64,000 bases of DNA from Kribbella sp. NBC_01245 (GTDB lineage Bacteria > Actinomycetota > Actinomycetes > Propionibacteriales > Kribbellaceae), in NCBI RefSeq assembly GCF_036226525.1, contig NZ_CP108487.1:7316001-7380000 (forward strand), given 5' to 3'. Positions 9,847 through 18,419 of the stretch are shown in pieces. Position 1 is the stretch's first letter; each line of letters begins with the position of its first letter. The translations under genes were made by a program, and so were the position numbers. Below the pieces are notes generated by a model that made no database searches, had not been told where the DNA came from, and saw nothing but the letters and a program-made list of their open reading frames with translations.

Positions 9847-9882
9847 AGGGCGTCGGAGGCCAACACCTCCGGCGCCCTTTTT
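9847..9882 (+). terminator. Intrinsic terminator after glyQS
   Basis: A 13-bp stem, AGGGCGTCGGAGG pairing with CCTCCGGCGCCCT apart from one G-T type mismatch, encloses a six-base loop and is followed by five T residues. It lies 17 bases after the synthetase stop. Confidence 0.92.
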
Positions 9883-9900
9883 GCGATTACTGTCGTCTGC

Positions 9901-11313
9901 ATGACCAAGTCCGGGGCGGCGGGGGAGTTGCTGGTCGAGTTGCGCCGTGATGGCGGGGTGGCGTTGCACCAGCAGTTGGAGGCCGGGATCCGGGATCGCA
10001 TTCGCGACGGCCGGTTGCGCCCGGGCGCCGCGTTGCCGTCGAGCCGCGCGCTCGCGGCCGACCTGGGATTGTCGCGCGGTGTGGTGGTCGAGGCGTACCA
10101 GCAGTTGGTCGCCGAGGGCTACTTGGTCAGCCGGTCCGGCGGTTACACCCTGGTCGCGCCGGACGCGGCTTGTGGGCTGCGGGGCGCGCCCGCGTCGATG
10201 GTGGTCGAGCAAGCGCCGCGGATCGACTTCAAGTACAGCCGGCCCGACGTCACGCAATTCCCGCGCGCGGCCTGGTTGCGTTCGCTGCGGAAGGTCCTGA
10301 CCGAGGCGCCGCACGAACGCCTCGCGTACCTCGACGGACGTGGTTCCGAAGAGCTGCGGGTTGCGATGGCGGACTACCTCAACCGCGTTAGAGGTACGTC
10401 GGCTCGGCCCGGAGATCTCCTTATTTGTAACGGGTTTGCGCAGGGTTCGCGGTTGATCCTGCAAGTGCTGGCGGCGGCGGGATTCCGTCGGTTGGCGGTC
10501 GAGGACCCGTCGGACTGGGAGTTGCGGAGTGTCGCGGCGGCCGCCGGGCTGGAGGTCGTCGGCATCCCCGTGCGCGAGGACGGCATCGACGTCGACCGGC
10601 TCGAGGCGTCGGGCGCGGACGTCGTACTCGTGACCGCCGCACACCAGTTCCCAACCGGCGTCGTCACCTCGGCGGCCGTCCGCGCGGCCCTGGTGGCGTG
10701 GGCCTCGCGGCACGACGCGTTGATCATCGAGGACGACTACGACGCGGAATACCGGTACGACCGGGAGCCGATCGGGGCGATCCAAGGGCTCTCGCCTGAC
10801 CACGTCATCTACGCGGGTACGGCCAGCAAAACCCTCGCGCCCGGTCTGCGCCTCGGCTGGCTGATCCTGCCGGCACGACTCGTGCCTGCGATGGCCGCCG
10901 CGAAGATGGCCGACGACCGCGGCTCGTCCGTACTGGATCAGCTGGCCTTCGCCGACTTCGTGGCCCGCGGCGAGTTCGACCGGCATTTGCGGCGGATGCG
11001 TCCGCGTTATCGGGAGTTGCGCGACACCCTCGTTTCGGCCCTGGCCCGGGAGCTGCCGGAGCTCTGCCCGACCGGCATTTCGGCCGGCCTTCACCTGATG
11101 ACGCCGCTGCCGCTGGACGTTGACGAAGATGCTCTTGCTGCCGCGGCGTTGCGGTATGACCTGGGCGTCTACCCGCTGAGTCCGTACCGCCTGAGCGAGC
11201 CGGGACCGCCCGGTCTGGTCTTCGGCTATGGCTCGCTCACGCCCGCGGCCGTGGTGGAGGGCGTCGCGCTCTTGGCTCAGGCCGTCGCCGAGGTCCGCGC
11301 CCACATCGCGTAG
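9901..11313 (+). CDS. MocR-type transcriptional regulator (GntR winged helix fused to aminotransferase domain)
   Basis: 470 residues. Residues about 20-85 form a GntR winged helix (QLEAGIRDRIRDGRL, PSSRALAADLGLSRGVV). From about 120 onward the protein is a fold-type I PLP aminotransferase, with the HQFPTG and EDDYDAEYRYD segments and the PLP-lysine motif AGTASKTLAPGLRLGW. Such proteins sense PLP or amino-compound imines; PdxR is the best known member. No pdx genes are adjacent, so the regulated gene is unclear. The 3' end overlaps the convergent NmrA-like gene by 37 bases. Confidence 0.93.
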   Translation: MTKSGAAGELLVELRRDGGVALHQQLEAGIRDRIRDGRLRPGAALPSSRALAADLGLSRGVVVEAYQQLVAEGYLVSRSGGYTLVAPDAACGLRGAPASMVVEQAPRIDFKYSRPDVTQFPRAAWLRSLRKVLTEAPHERLAYLDGRGSEELRVAMADYLNRVRGTSARPGDLLICNGFAQGSRLILQVLAAAGFRRLAVEDPSDWELRSVAAAAGLEVVGIPVREDGIDVDRLEASGADVVLVTAAHQFPTGVVTSAAVRAALVAWASRHDALIIEDDYDAEYRYDREPIGAIQGLSPDHVIYAGTASKTLAPGLRLGWLILPARLVPAMAAAKMADDRGSSVLDQLAFADFVARGEFDRHLRRMRPRYRELRDTLVSALARELPELCPTGISAGLHLMTPLPLDVDEDALAAAALRYDLGVYPLSPYRLSEPGPPGLVFGYGSLTPAAVVEGVALLAQAVAEVRAHIA

Positions 11314-12122
11314 GTGCGGGCTGGTCGGCCGAGGATGTTCGGTACGTCGTCGGTGAGGATCGCGTTATTGCCTTCGCGTGCCCAGAGTGTGCCGGTGACG
11401 ATCGCGTCGACCGCGCCTGGGTCCATGCCCTGGGCAAGCATTCCGTCGCGCGCGACCTCGGGATGTACGTCGAACAGGTAGACCTTCCGCCCGAGAACTT
11501 CGCCGAGTTGTGTCGCTTGGTCGTCCGCGGTCAGCAGTTCGGGGCCGGTCAACGTGTAGGTCTTTCCGTCGTGCTGGTCGGAGGTCAACGCCTCGACCGC
11601 GACGGCGGCCACGTCGCGCGGGTCGATCACGCCGTACCGCGCATCGCCGAGCAGGTTCGGCACCGGTTCGCCGGCGTTGATCGGCTCGAGCCAGGACAAC
11701 GTGTTCGACGCGAAGCTCGACGGGCGCAGGATGGTCCATCCGAGCCCACTCGCCCGTACGGCGTCGTCGGCTACCTGGTGCCACCGGCCGACCGTACGTC
11801 CTGCGGAGTCCGTCTCGCCGGTGCCGATCGCGGAGAGCCGCACTATCCGGCGCACTCCTTGTGCGCGTGCGGCGGTCAGCAGTGCGAGGTCGTGATCCGC
11901 GCCGGGTGAGGTCGGCGCGGTGAGTAGAAAGACCGTGTCGACCCCGGTCACCGCCTTCGCCAGGGATTCCGGATCACCAAAATCTCCCGCCACTACCTCG
12001 GCCTCCGGCGTGGTGATGCGCTCGGGGTTTCGGGCCATCGCCCGGACCTCCGCACCGCGTTGCACGAGCTGCCGCAGAACTTCACTACCAACAGTGCCAG
12101 TCGCACCAGTAACCAGAATCAT
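11277..12122 (-). CDS. NmrA-like/atypical SDR NAD(P)-binding protein
   Basis: About 281 residues beginning with MILVTGATGTVGSEVL, the glycine-rich cofactor motif of the atypical SDR/NmrA group, followed by MARNPER, GDFGDPESL and VFLLTAP in the positions usual for this family. There is no strict Tyr-x3-Lys catalytic pair. Members reduce quinones or act as redox sensors. The ATG at 12122 is preferred because AGAAGG lies nine bases upstream; another ATG nine bases earlier abuts that site. The 3' end overlaps the MocR gene on the opposite strand. Confidence 0.85.
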   Translation of the reverse strand: MILVTGATGTVGSEVLRQLVQRGAEVRAMARNPERITTPEAEVVAGDFGDPESLAKAVTGVDTVFLLTAPTSPGADHDLALLTAARAQGVRRIVRLSAIGTGETDSAGRTVGRWHQVADDAVRASGLGWTILRPSSFASNTLSWLEPINAGEPVPNLLGDARYGVIDPRDVAAVAVEALTSDQHDGKTYTLTGPELLTADDQATQLGEVLGRKVYLFDVHPEVARDGMLAQGMDPGAVDAIVTGTLWAREGNNAILTDDVPNILGRPARTYAMWARTSATA

Positions 12123-12198
12123 GCCCACCATCCTTCTGCGGCGGCGTCACCCCGAATAGGAGAAACCGGCACAATCCCACCGCCCGGCTCCCGCTTTA

Positions 12199-12286
12199 GC
12201 ATTCATTCGTCGGAATCCGCCCTCTTCCCACCGCGGACATCTGCTGCTCCGCTGCGCTGAGAGGGCGGATTCCGACGAATGAATGC
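12199..12286. repeat. Family A palindromic element, copy 2
   Basis: Perfect 27-bp arms at 12199-12225 and 12260-12286 with a 34-base loop. The arms begin GCATTCATTCGTCGG, carrying A where copies 1 and 5 carry G, with the matching T in the other arm. It sits between divergent genes, the NmrA-like gene on the left and the AraC gene on the right. Confidence 0.9.
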
Positions 12287-12396
12287 AAATGGTTGGGCGC
12301 GTTCGTTGGGCGCAGCCATAGGTGGGCGTTGGATCGGTTTGGCGGCTGGTTTTGCGGGGTTGTGGCTGCGCTGGTGTCCGCTTCGGATCGCCAGGC

Positions 12397-12454
12397 AGGC
12401 ACAACCTGCCCTTGAAGCGCTTCACCGGTCGCGAAGAGCAGGGTTGTGCCTGCG
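12397..12454. repeat. Inverted repeat before the AraC-type gene
   Basis: CAGGCACAACCTGC near 12397 pairs with GCAGGGTTGTGCCTG near 12440, apart from one extra base. The centre holds the small palindrome GAAGCGCTTC. It lies 40-100 bases before the AraC-type start and could be an operator or a leader hairpin. The rest of the 12123-12496 gap holds the family A element and no gene. Confidence 0.6.
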
Positions 12455-12496
12455 TGGAGGTCCGCGGCGGCCTGGGTGGGTCAGTAGAGTTGGTGG

Positions 12497-13333
12497 ATGA
12501 TCGTTGAGGTTGAGCGGCCGGTTCGGCTTCCGTCCGGGTTGCCGGCTGGGGTGGCGGGGATCAGCCTTGGCGCGATGCGTGCCGCCGGGACGGTGGTCGA
12601 GATGCCGGATCACGCCGTCACCCTGGCCGTTCGTACCCGTCCGGATCTGCCGACCGAGTTGGTGGCGATGGGGCCACGGACGCGCGCGATGTACGTCGAC
12701 GGCGAGGTCGGGCCGTCCTGCTTGAAGATCCGCCTCGATCCGGGACTCGCGACCTCTGTGTTCGGGCATTCCCCTGCGGAGTTGGTCGATCAGGCCGAGG
12801 TTCTTGCTGAGCTGCCGACGTCCCGGCGAGGTCCGATGGATCAGCTGGAAACCGTACTGACGATGATCTCCGGCGCAAGGCCCGCGTTGTCGATCGACCT
12901 GGTCGAGCGGGCGGCCCGGCTGCTGGGCGTCGGCGTACGCGTGCGGGAAGTCGCCCAGAGCCTGCACGTCAGCGAGCGCCACCTCGGCGACGTCTTCACC
13001 GCAGCGACCGGCCTCTCGCCCAAGCACTACGCACGCATCGACCGCGTCCGCACCGTCCTCGCCCAAACCCGCAACACCACCCACCCCCACGACATCGCGC
13101 ACCCCCGCGACATCGCGCACCCCCGCGACATCGCGCAGACCCGGGACTCCGCGCAGGCCGGGGACGGCCTGGTGAGTGGGGTCCGGAGTGGTGGGTTGGC
13201 TGAGGTGGCGGTGGCGGCGGGGTATTACGACCAGTCGCATTTGACCGCCGAGTTTCGCCGGGTGATGGGCGTGCCACCACACGCTTTCGCTACCGGAAAG
13301 TTGCCTAGGGCAAGGATGTGTGGGAATGCTTGA
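12497..13333 (+). CDS. AraC-type regulator with a repeat insertion inside the DNA-binding domain
   Basis: 278 residues. The N-terminal 125 residues resemble a sugar-sensing regulatory domain only loosely. The first helix-turn-helix lies at about 150-170 (VREVAQSLHVSERHLGDVF) followed by the linker helix SPKHYARIDRVRTVLA. The second is at about 230-250 (GLAEVAVAAGYYDQSHLTAEFRRVMG). Between them, where AraC proteins normally have about ten residues, there are about forty, encoded largely by 18-bp tandem repeats giving HPRDIA units. The gene probably controls the overlapping alpha/beta hydrolase gene. Start ATG 12497. Confidence 0.82.
   Translation: MIVEVERPVRLPSGLPAGVAGISLGAMRAAGTVVEMPDHAVTLAVRTRPDLPTELVAMGPRTRAMYVDGEVGPSCLKIRLDPGLATSVFGHSPAELVDQAEVLAELPTSRRGPMDQLETVLTMISGARPALSIDLVERAARLLGVGVRVREVAQSLHVSERHLGDVFTAATGLSPKHYARIDRVRTVLAQTRNTTHPHDIAHPRDIAHPRDIAQTRDSAQAGDGLVSGVRSGGLAEVAVAAGYYDQSHLTAEFRRVMGVPPHAFATGKLPRARMCGNA
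13082..13153 (+). repeat. 18-bp coding tandem repeat in the AraC-type gene
   Basis: Four in-frame 18-bp units start at 13082, 13100, 13118 and 13136; the second and third are identical and the fourth is diverged. A fifth, more degenerate unit follows. Each encodes a version of HPRDIA. Unit length is a multiple of three, so gain or loss keeps the frame. Confidence 0.88.
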
Positions 13334-14138
13334 GGAGAAGTACGTCGCGACCGGGCTGGGGCGGCTCCGCGTGGAAACGGGCGGGGATGGGCCGGCGCTG
13401 ATGTTCTGGTCGAGCCTGTTGATGGACTCGTCGATGTGGGCGGCTCAAGTCGAGCACTTCCTGCCGAACCATCGCGTCATCGTGGTGGATCCGCCCGGGC
13501 ACGGCCGCAGCCAGGCGCTGAATCGCCCGTTCACCTTTGACGAATGTGCCGAGGCGATCGTCCGGATCCTCGATGCGCTCGACGTCGAGCGCACGCATTT
13601 CGTCGGCAATTCCTGGGGCGGGATGATCGGTGGCACGTTCGCCGCGACGTACCCGGATCGCGTCGGCGCCGCCGTACTGATGAACTGCACCGCCTCGCTG
13701 GCCGGGCGGAACCAGCAGCTCGAGTACGGCGCACTGGTCGCGGTCGCGCGCGTCATCGGTGGTATTCGCGGACCGCTCGTCAGGTCGGCGGTCGACGCGT
13801 TCCTCGGGCCGACGACCAAGCAGCACAAGCCCGACGTGGTGTCGGCGGTCAAGGCCGCGATCCGGCGACTCGACTTCAACTCGGCGCATTGGGCCGTCAC
13901 CAGCGTGGTGCCGCGGCGGCCGGATCAGCTCGCGCTGGTCGCGGGGATCACCAGTCCCGTGCTGGTCGTCGCCGGTGTCGAGGACGCGACCTTCCCGGTG
14001 GCGGAGACACGCGCGATGGCGGACGCGATTCCCGGCGCCGAGTTCGTCGTACTCGAAGGTGCCGCGCATCTCGCCGCCCTGGAGAGCCCGGCCGAGACCA
14101 ACGCCCTGATCGAGTCCTTCCTGGCCCGCCACGCCTAG
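13326..14138 (+). CDS. Alpha/beta hydrolase
   Basis: About 270 residues with the alpha/beta-hydrolase pattern: oxyanion region FWSSLLMDSSMW, DPPGHGRS, nucleophile elbow GNSWGG, acid residue in VAGVEDATFP and histidine in GAAHLAALE near the C-terminus. The fold matches 3-oxoadipate enol-lactonase-like and C-C hydrolases. The ATG at 13326 has AAGGA nine bases upstream; GTG at 13320 is an alternative. Its start lies inside the end of the AraC-type gene, so the two are co-transcribed. The substrate is unknown. Confidence 0.9.
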   Translation: MLEEKYVATGLGRLRVETGGDGPALMFWSSLLMDSSMWAAQVEHFLPNHRVIVVDPPGHGRSQALNRPFTFDECAEAIVRILDALDVERTHFVGNSWGGMIGGTFAATYPDRVGAAVLMNCTASLAGRNQQLEYGALVAVARVIGGIRGPLVRSAVDAFLGPTTKQHKPDVVSAVKAAIRRLDFNSAHWAVTSVVPRRPDQLALVAGITSPVLVVAGVEDATFPVAETRAMADAIPGAEFVVLEGAAHLAALESPAETNALIESFLARHA

Positions 14139-14195
14139 GTCCTGCGCCCGGCGGTCGTACCGGTTGAAGACCTGGTCGGGAAATATGCTTCGGCC

Positions 14196-14495
14196 ATGGC
14201 TTGCCGGTGCGGGATCGAGGTACGTCAGCCCTGGACGTCCCGGGACGACGTATGGAGCCCGGCCTCGTTCGTGGGTGGCCTGGTGCTGCTGGCGATCGGG
14301 TTCGCCGTGACGCTCGCGGTCCGGGAGTGGTTCGGCTGGATCGTGGTCGGCCTGCTCGGGTTGCTCGTAGTGATCGCCTGGATCGTGCAGGCGACGCGCG
14401 GGCATCGGCGTGGGTGCCTGGTCCGGCGCGGTCTGTGGTTCGGGCTGGCGGCACCGGGCGTACCCATCCGCGTCCTCGCCCAGCTCTCAGTCTGA
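14196..14495 (+). CDS. Small membrane protein of unknown function
   Basis: A predicted 99-residue protein with two adjacent hydrophobic segments (about residues 24-42 and 46-65) followed by a basic, arginine-rich tail and then a short hydrophobic end. The N-terminus has two cysteines (ACRCG). The ribosome site is weak and no family is recognised. It is supported mainly by its membrane pattern and by filling a gap between two plus-strand genes. Confidence 0.45.
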   Translation: MACRCGIEVRQPWTSRDDVWSPASFVGGLVLLAIGFAVTLAVREWFGWIVVGLLGLLVVIAWIVQATRGHRRGCLVRRGLWFGLAAPGVPIRVLAQLSV

Positions 14496-14523
14496 GCCAA
14501 TCCCTAGAACAAGCTGGCAGTCG

Positions 14524-14568
14524 GCTGAGAAAAGCCTTTCCCGGCAAGGGTTTCGGCGTTTTCTCAGC
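14524..14568. promoter_or_regulatory. Inverted repeat upstream of the HtrA-like gene
   Basis: GCTGAGAAAA at 14524 pairs with TTTTCTCAGC at 14559, with an inner pair CCTT/AAGG around CCCGGC. It lies about 80 bases before the protease start and 30 bases after the small membrane gene, so it may be an operator or leader hairpin. Confidence 0.5.
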
Positions 14569-14648
14569 TGATTCACCGATTGCCTTCGACAACCTCTCAG
14601 AACCGCGCGCTCTACTCGAAGAGGGAGATCGTCGAAGGAGAGCCGGAC

Positions 14649-16103
14649 ATGAGCGAGTACGAAGACCAGGGCAAAGACCAGCCACCCGCGGGCCAACCGC
14701 CGCAGCCGCCACAATCGGCCGGGGCGCAACCGCCGATGCCGGCGCCGAACCAGCCGCCGGCGGCCGGATACGACCCGCGCCACTGGCAATACCCGGCCGC
14801 GTCGAACCAACCCAACCCGCCGTACGGCGCAGCAGCTCCGGACCAGCCGTCGTACGCCCAGGGGCAACCGCCGTACGCGCCGGGTCAGCCGCAGTACGCG
14901 CAGGGCCAACCGCAGCCGCAGTTCGCCTATGCGACGTACGGACCGCCGCAGCTGCAAGGTCATCCGCAGCAGCAGTGGGGTCCGCCCGGGCCGCCGAATC
15001 CGCAGCAGACGCGGCGGCGCAAGCGGATCACAATGGCGTTCGGCGCACTCGCGCTCGCCTTCCTCCTGGCCGTCGCCTCGGTCACCTGGGCCGCCGTCCG
15101 CAACGAGGCCACGCTCACCACCGCACAGACCAAGTCGAACAATCCGGCGGCCATCGCGGCGGCGATCTCACCCGGACTCGTCAACATCAACACCGTTCTC
15201 GGTTACGAAGGCGGACAGGCGGCCGGCACGGGCATCGTGATCTCGTCCGACGGCGAGGTGATCACCAACCACCACGTCGTCGAAGGCGCCACCAAGATCA
15301 CCGCCACGAACGTCGGCAACGGCAAGACGTACACCGCCAAGGTCGTCGGCTACGACGCCACCAAGGACATCGCCGTACTCCAGCTCCAGAACGCCTCCGG
15401 CCTCACCACCGCCTCGATCGGTGACTCGTCGGACGTCGAGGTCGGCGACCAGGTCGTCGGTGTGGGCAACGCCGGCGGCAAGGGTGGTACGCCGAGCTAC
15501 GCGCCCGGTCAGGTCACCGCGCTGGACCAGGACATCACCGCGACCGACTCGTCCGGCGGTGACCCGGAGAGCCTGACAGGTCTGATCCAGACCGACGCCA
15601 ACATCCAGCCCGGCGATTCCGGCGGCCCGTTGGTCGACGACAACAGCCAGGTCATCGGCGTGGACGTGGCCGGTTCGGTACCGGCGCCGAACGGGCGGGG
15701 CATGTCGCAGACGGCCGACGGGCAGGGCAGCGCGGACCCGGAGGGATACGCGATCCCGATCAACGAGGCGATGGCGGTCGCGGACCAGATCGAGTCCGGC
15801 CAGGCGACGGACACCGTGCACATCGGTGGTTCCGCGATGCTCGGTATCACCGTGCTGACCAACCAGGCCGCCGCGGGTGTCGTAGTCGCCGAGGTCATCC
15901 CGGACGGCGTCGCCGCCAAAGCCGGAATCGCCGCCGGCTCCACCATCACCCGGCTCGGCGGCAAGACCATCGACTCCGCCGACACCCTGACCAAGCTCCT
16001 CGAGCAGCACAAGCCCGGCGACAAGGTCGACGTCACCTGGACCGACCAGTCCGGCGAACAACACACCGCCAACGTCGAACTAGCCCAAGGCCCAGTCCGC
16101 TAG
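14649..16103 (+). CDS. HtrA/DegP-like membrane-anchored serine protease with PDZ domain
   Basis: 484 residues. Residues 1-120 are a cytoplasmic, low-complexity stretch rich in Pro, Gln, Tyr and Gly. A membrane anchor follows TRRRKR at about 127-150. The trypsin-like domain has His209 (TNHHVVEG), Asp240 (TKDIAVLQL) and Ser324 (PGDSGGPL). A PDZ domain occupies about 390-480 (AGIAAGSTITRLGG). It should degrade or refold damaged envelope proteins outside the membrane. The start is ATG with AAGGAG ten bases upstream. Actinobacteria typically carry several such proteases, often under envelope-stress control. A GC-rich hairpin follows the stop. Confidence 0.93.
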   Translation: MSEYEDQGKDQPPAGQPPQPPQSAGAQPPMPAPNQPPAAGYDPRHWQYPAASNQPNPPYGAAAPDQPSYAQGQPPYAPGQPQYAQGQPQPQFAYATYGPPQLQGHPQQQWGPPGPPNPQQTRRRKRITMAFGALALAFLLAVASVTWAAVRNEATLTTAQTKSNNPAAIAAAISPGLVNINTVLGYEGGQAAGTGIVISSDGEVITNHHVVEGATKITATNVGNGKTYTAKVVGYDATKDIAVLQLQNASGLTTASIGDSSDVEVGDQVVGVGNAGGKGGTPSYAPGQVTALDQDITATDSSGGDPESLTGLIQTDANIQPGDSGGPLVDDNSQVIGVDVAGSVPAPNGRGMSQTADGQGSADPEGYAIPINEAMAVADQIESGQATDTVHIGGSAMLGITVLTNQAAAGVVVAEVIPDGVAAKAGIAAGSTITRLGGKTIDSADTLTKLLEQHKPGDKVDVTWTDQSGEQHTANVELAQGPVR

Positions 16104-16115
16104 CCACCCCCTACC

Positions 16116-16154
16116 AACGCCGGCCCGCCACCCCTCCGTGGCCGGGCCGGCGTT
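16116..16154 (+). terminator. GC-rich hairpin after the HtrA-like gene
   Basis: AACGCCGGCCCG pairs with CGGGCCGGCGTT and the stem continues with CCAC/GTGG. It lies 12 bases after the stop. There is no T-run, as is common for actinobacterial terminators. Confidence 0.65.
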
Positions 16155-16170
16155 CGGCTCCCCTCCTTCT

Positions 16171-16264
16171 GCCGCGAGTGGTCGCCTCTGATCCTCCCGC
16201 GAGTGGTCACCTCTGAACCTCCCGCGAGTGGTCAGGTCATAACGGGTCCACTCGCGGGAGGCGG
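16171..16264. repeat. Family B element: three direct repeats and one inverted copy of CCGCGAGTGG
   Basis: CCGCGAGTGGTC occurs three times at 25-base intervals (starting near 16171, 16196 and 16221), each followed by a variant of CTCTGA. An inverted CCACTCGCGGG at 16248-16258 makes an 11-bp hairpin with the third. The rest of the 16104-16428 gap holds the terminator hairpin and two TetR-type operators, with no gene. Confidence 0.85.
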
Positions 16265-16362
16265 TTCAGCGGCACGCCGTACGACGCACACGGCGCCACC
16301 CCAATTCCCAACCACAAATCGGCTCGGGTGTGTGCGGTACGGGTGCTGTTTGGGGTTGGGGG

Positions 16363-16378
16363 GTGAACGGGTGTTTAC
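16363..16378. promoter_or_regulatory. Candidate TetR operator, distal copy
   Basis: GTGAACGGGTGTTTAC, an imperfect version of the palindrome located 25 bases downstream. The two have the same length and spacing register. They lie 66 and 41 bases before the MFS start. Confidence 0.6.
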
Positions 16379-16387
16379 TGTCGGAGG

Positions 16388-16403
16388 GTGAACAGTTGTT
16401 CAC
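16388..16403. promoter_or_regulatory. Candidate TetR operator, proximal copy
   Basis: GTGAACAGTTGTTCAC, seven complementary bases on each side of GT. It lies just upstream of the MFS gene whose operon ends with a TetR gene, the standard autoregulatory arrangement. Confidence 0.75.
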
Positions 16404-16428
16404 CGCTGGACCGACTGAGGATCTTCGT

Positions 16429-17856
16429 ATGCCTGCTCGTCGCCCACGGCTGGTTGTCGCCGCGTTGTCCGCCTGTGGCGTGGTCGTCGCGATCATGCAA
16501 ACGATCGTGGTGCCGTTGCTGCCGCAATTGCCCGCGCTGACCAACAGTTCGCCGGCGAACGTGAGTTGGCTCGTCACGGTCACCCTGCTCACCGGTGCGG
16601 TCGTGACGCCGTTGCTCGGCCGTGCCGGCGATATGTACGGCAAGCGCCGCGTCCTGCTGCTCGCGATCGGCTCGATGGTCGCCGGATCGTTGCTGTGCGC
16701 CGTCAGTAGGGACCTGACCGTTCTCCTGACCGGCCGCGCGTTGCAGGGTGCTGCCGTCTCGGTGATTCCGCTCGGCATCAGCATCCTCCGCGACGAGTTG
16801 CCCGCGGAGAAGGTCTTGCCCGCGATCGCGCTGATGAGTGCGACCCTCGGGATGGGCGCGGCCTTCGGGATTCCGCTTGCCACCTTGGTCGTCGAGTACG
16901 CGGATTGGCACACGATGTTCTGGGCCAGCGCGAGCGTCGGTCTGGCCGTCATGCTGGCCGTGATCCTGGTCGTGCCGGAATCCCCCCTGCGGACGCGCGG
17001 CCGCTTCGACGTACTCGGTGCTCTCGGCCTGAGCGCTATCCTGATCTGCCTGCTGCTCGCCGTGTCGAAGGGCAGCGTCTGGGGTTGGTCGTCACCGATC
17101 ACGCTCGGCCTGTTCGCCCTCGGCGCTTTCCTCGTGCCGGTGTGGGGCTACCACCAACTCCGTACAGCCAAGCCGATGGTCGACCTGCGAGTATCGGCAC
17201 GGCCGGCGGTTTTGTTCACGAACCTCGCGGCCGTGATGGTCGGCTTCGCGTTCTACGCCAACTCGCTGGCCACCGCGCAACTCGTGCAAGAGCCGACGTG
17301 GACCGGGTACGGCCTTGGCGCGTCGATCGTCGTGAGCGGATTGTGCCTGCTGCCGGGTGGTGTCGCGATGGTGCTGCTGTCGCCGGTATCGGCCCGGCTG
17401 TCGGCGGCGCGCGGGCCGCGGTTCACGCTCGTACTGGCGTCCGCCCTGATGACTTTGGGGTACGTCGTGAGGGTCTTCACGAGTACGAGTCTGACCGCGA
17501 TCGTGCTCGGTGCGACGGTGGTCTCGGCTGGTACGGCGGTGGCGTACTCGGCATTACCCGCGCTGATCATGCATGCTGTGCCGGTGAGCGAGACAGCGGC
17601 GGCGAACGGATTGAACACCCTGATGCGTACGATCGGCCAAGCCGTATGCAGCGCAGTCGTCGTGACGGTGCTGACGAGTTTGGTCGCGACCCATGTGGGT
17701 GGTGGGGTGGCGCCACGTTTGGGGGCGTACCAGGTGATCTTCATGATCGCGGGCGGTTGCGCGCTGGTGGCGACCTTGCTGACGCTGCTCATCCCGGCCC
17801 GGCGTCCGGTGATCGAAGACGTCCAGCTGGCCGAGCCGCAGAGGACCGCCGCGTGA
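16429..17856 (+). CDS. MFS drug exporter (DHA2-like)
   Basis: 475 residues with about fourteen hydrophobic segments, as in DHA2 exporters. Loop 2-3 signature is GRAGDMYGKRRVLL. The ATG at 16429 has GAGGA seven bases upstream; upstream in-frame codons lack a membrane start and overlap the operators. The 3' end overlaps the TetR gene by four bases (GTGA), so expression of both is coupled. With two TetR-like operators upstream it forms a self-contained efflux module. The exported compound is unknown; such modules often confer resistance to a natural product. Confidence 0.9.
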   Translation: MPARRPRLVVAALSACGVVVAIMQTIVVPLLPQLPALTNSSPANVSWLVTVTLLTGAVVTPLLGRAGDMYGKRRVLLLAIGSMVAGSLLCAVSRDLTVLLTGRALQGAAVSVIPLGISILRDELPAEKVLPAIALMSATLGMGAAFGIPLATLVVEYADWHTMFWASASVGLAVMLAVILVVPESPLRTRGRFDVLGALGLSAILICLLLAVSKGSVWGWSSPITLGLFALGAFLVPVWGYHQLRTAKPMVDLRVSARPAVLFTNLAAVMVGFAFYANSLATAQLVQEPTWTGYGLGASIVVSGLCLLPGGVAMVLLSPVSARLSAARGPRFTLVLASALMTLGYVVRVFTSTSLTAIVLGATVVSAGTAVAYSALPALIMHAVPVSETAAANGLNTLMRTIGQAVCSAVVVTVLTSLVATHVGGGVAPRLGAYQVIFMIAGGCALVATLLTLLIPARRPVIEDVQLAEPQRTAA

Positions 17857-18395
17857 CAGTGGTCGATACGGGCAGGGGTGCGATTCTGCTCGCGGCGCGG
17901 CGGGCGTTCGCTCTTCAGCCGTACGCCGCGGTGACGTTGCGCGGGATCGCTGCCGATGCCGGGGTCAGCGCGTCGTTGATCGTGAAGCACTTCGGCAGCA
18001 AGGAGTTGCTGTTCGACGCGGTCGCGGACTTCAGCCCGGCCGCCGCCGAACTGCTGGACGCGCCCAATGACGAGCTCGGGCGGCATGCCGTACTGGCGCT
18101 GGTCCGGTCTCGCCGCGAGCACAAGCAGGACCTGCTGCTCCGAGTGGTCTTCGCGGCCGGTAGTGGGGATGAGCGGGCGCTGTTGCGCGAACGCTTCCGC
18201 GACCAAGTGGTCAAACAGGTCGCCGCGCGTCTGAAGGGCCGAGGCAAAGACCTCCGCGCCGAACTCTTCGCCGCCCACCTCCTCGGCCTCGGCGCCGCCA
18301 TGGCCATCAACAAAGAAGGCCCGGCCGCCACCGCCACCCCCGAAAAACTAGCCGACCTCTACGCCCCCGCCCTCCAATCCCTCGTCGACCAATAG
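17853..18395 (+). CDS. TetR-family repressor of the adjacent MFS exporter
   Basis: 180 residues. The N-terminal helix-turn-helix reads VTLRGIAADAGVSASLIVKHF, typical of TetR proteins, followed by GSKELLFDAV. The C-terminal helical ligand domain matches the TetR_C group with GLGAAMAINK near its end. The GTG start overlaps the exporter stop. It most likely binds the GTGAACA-GT-TGTTCAC sites upstream of the exporter and releases them on binding the exported compound; this link is inferred from position. Confidence 0.9.
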   Translation: MTVVDTGRGAILLAARRAFALQPYAAVTLRGIAADAGVSASLIVKHFGSKELLFDAVADFSPAAAELLDAPNDELGRHAVLALVRSRREHKQDLLLRVVFAAGSGDERALLRERFRDQVVKQVAARLKGRGKDLRAELFAAHLLGLGAAMAINKEGPAATATPEKLADLYAPALQSLVDQ

Positions 18396-18419
18396 CCACT
18401 CCCGCCCGGGCCGGCGTGG

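Noticed and set aside
12199-12286. MITE insertion with target duplication
   Set aside because: No matching short direct repeats flank this or the other family A copies, and no related transposase is in the window.
16905-17852. TetR protein with a long N-terminal extension
   Set aside because: The upstream frame lies wholly inside the MFS gene in another frame and is basic low-complexity; the GTG at 17853 gives a normal TetR length.
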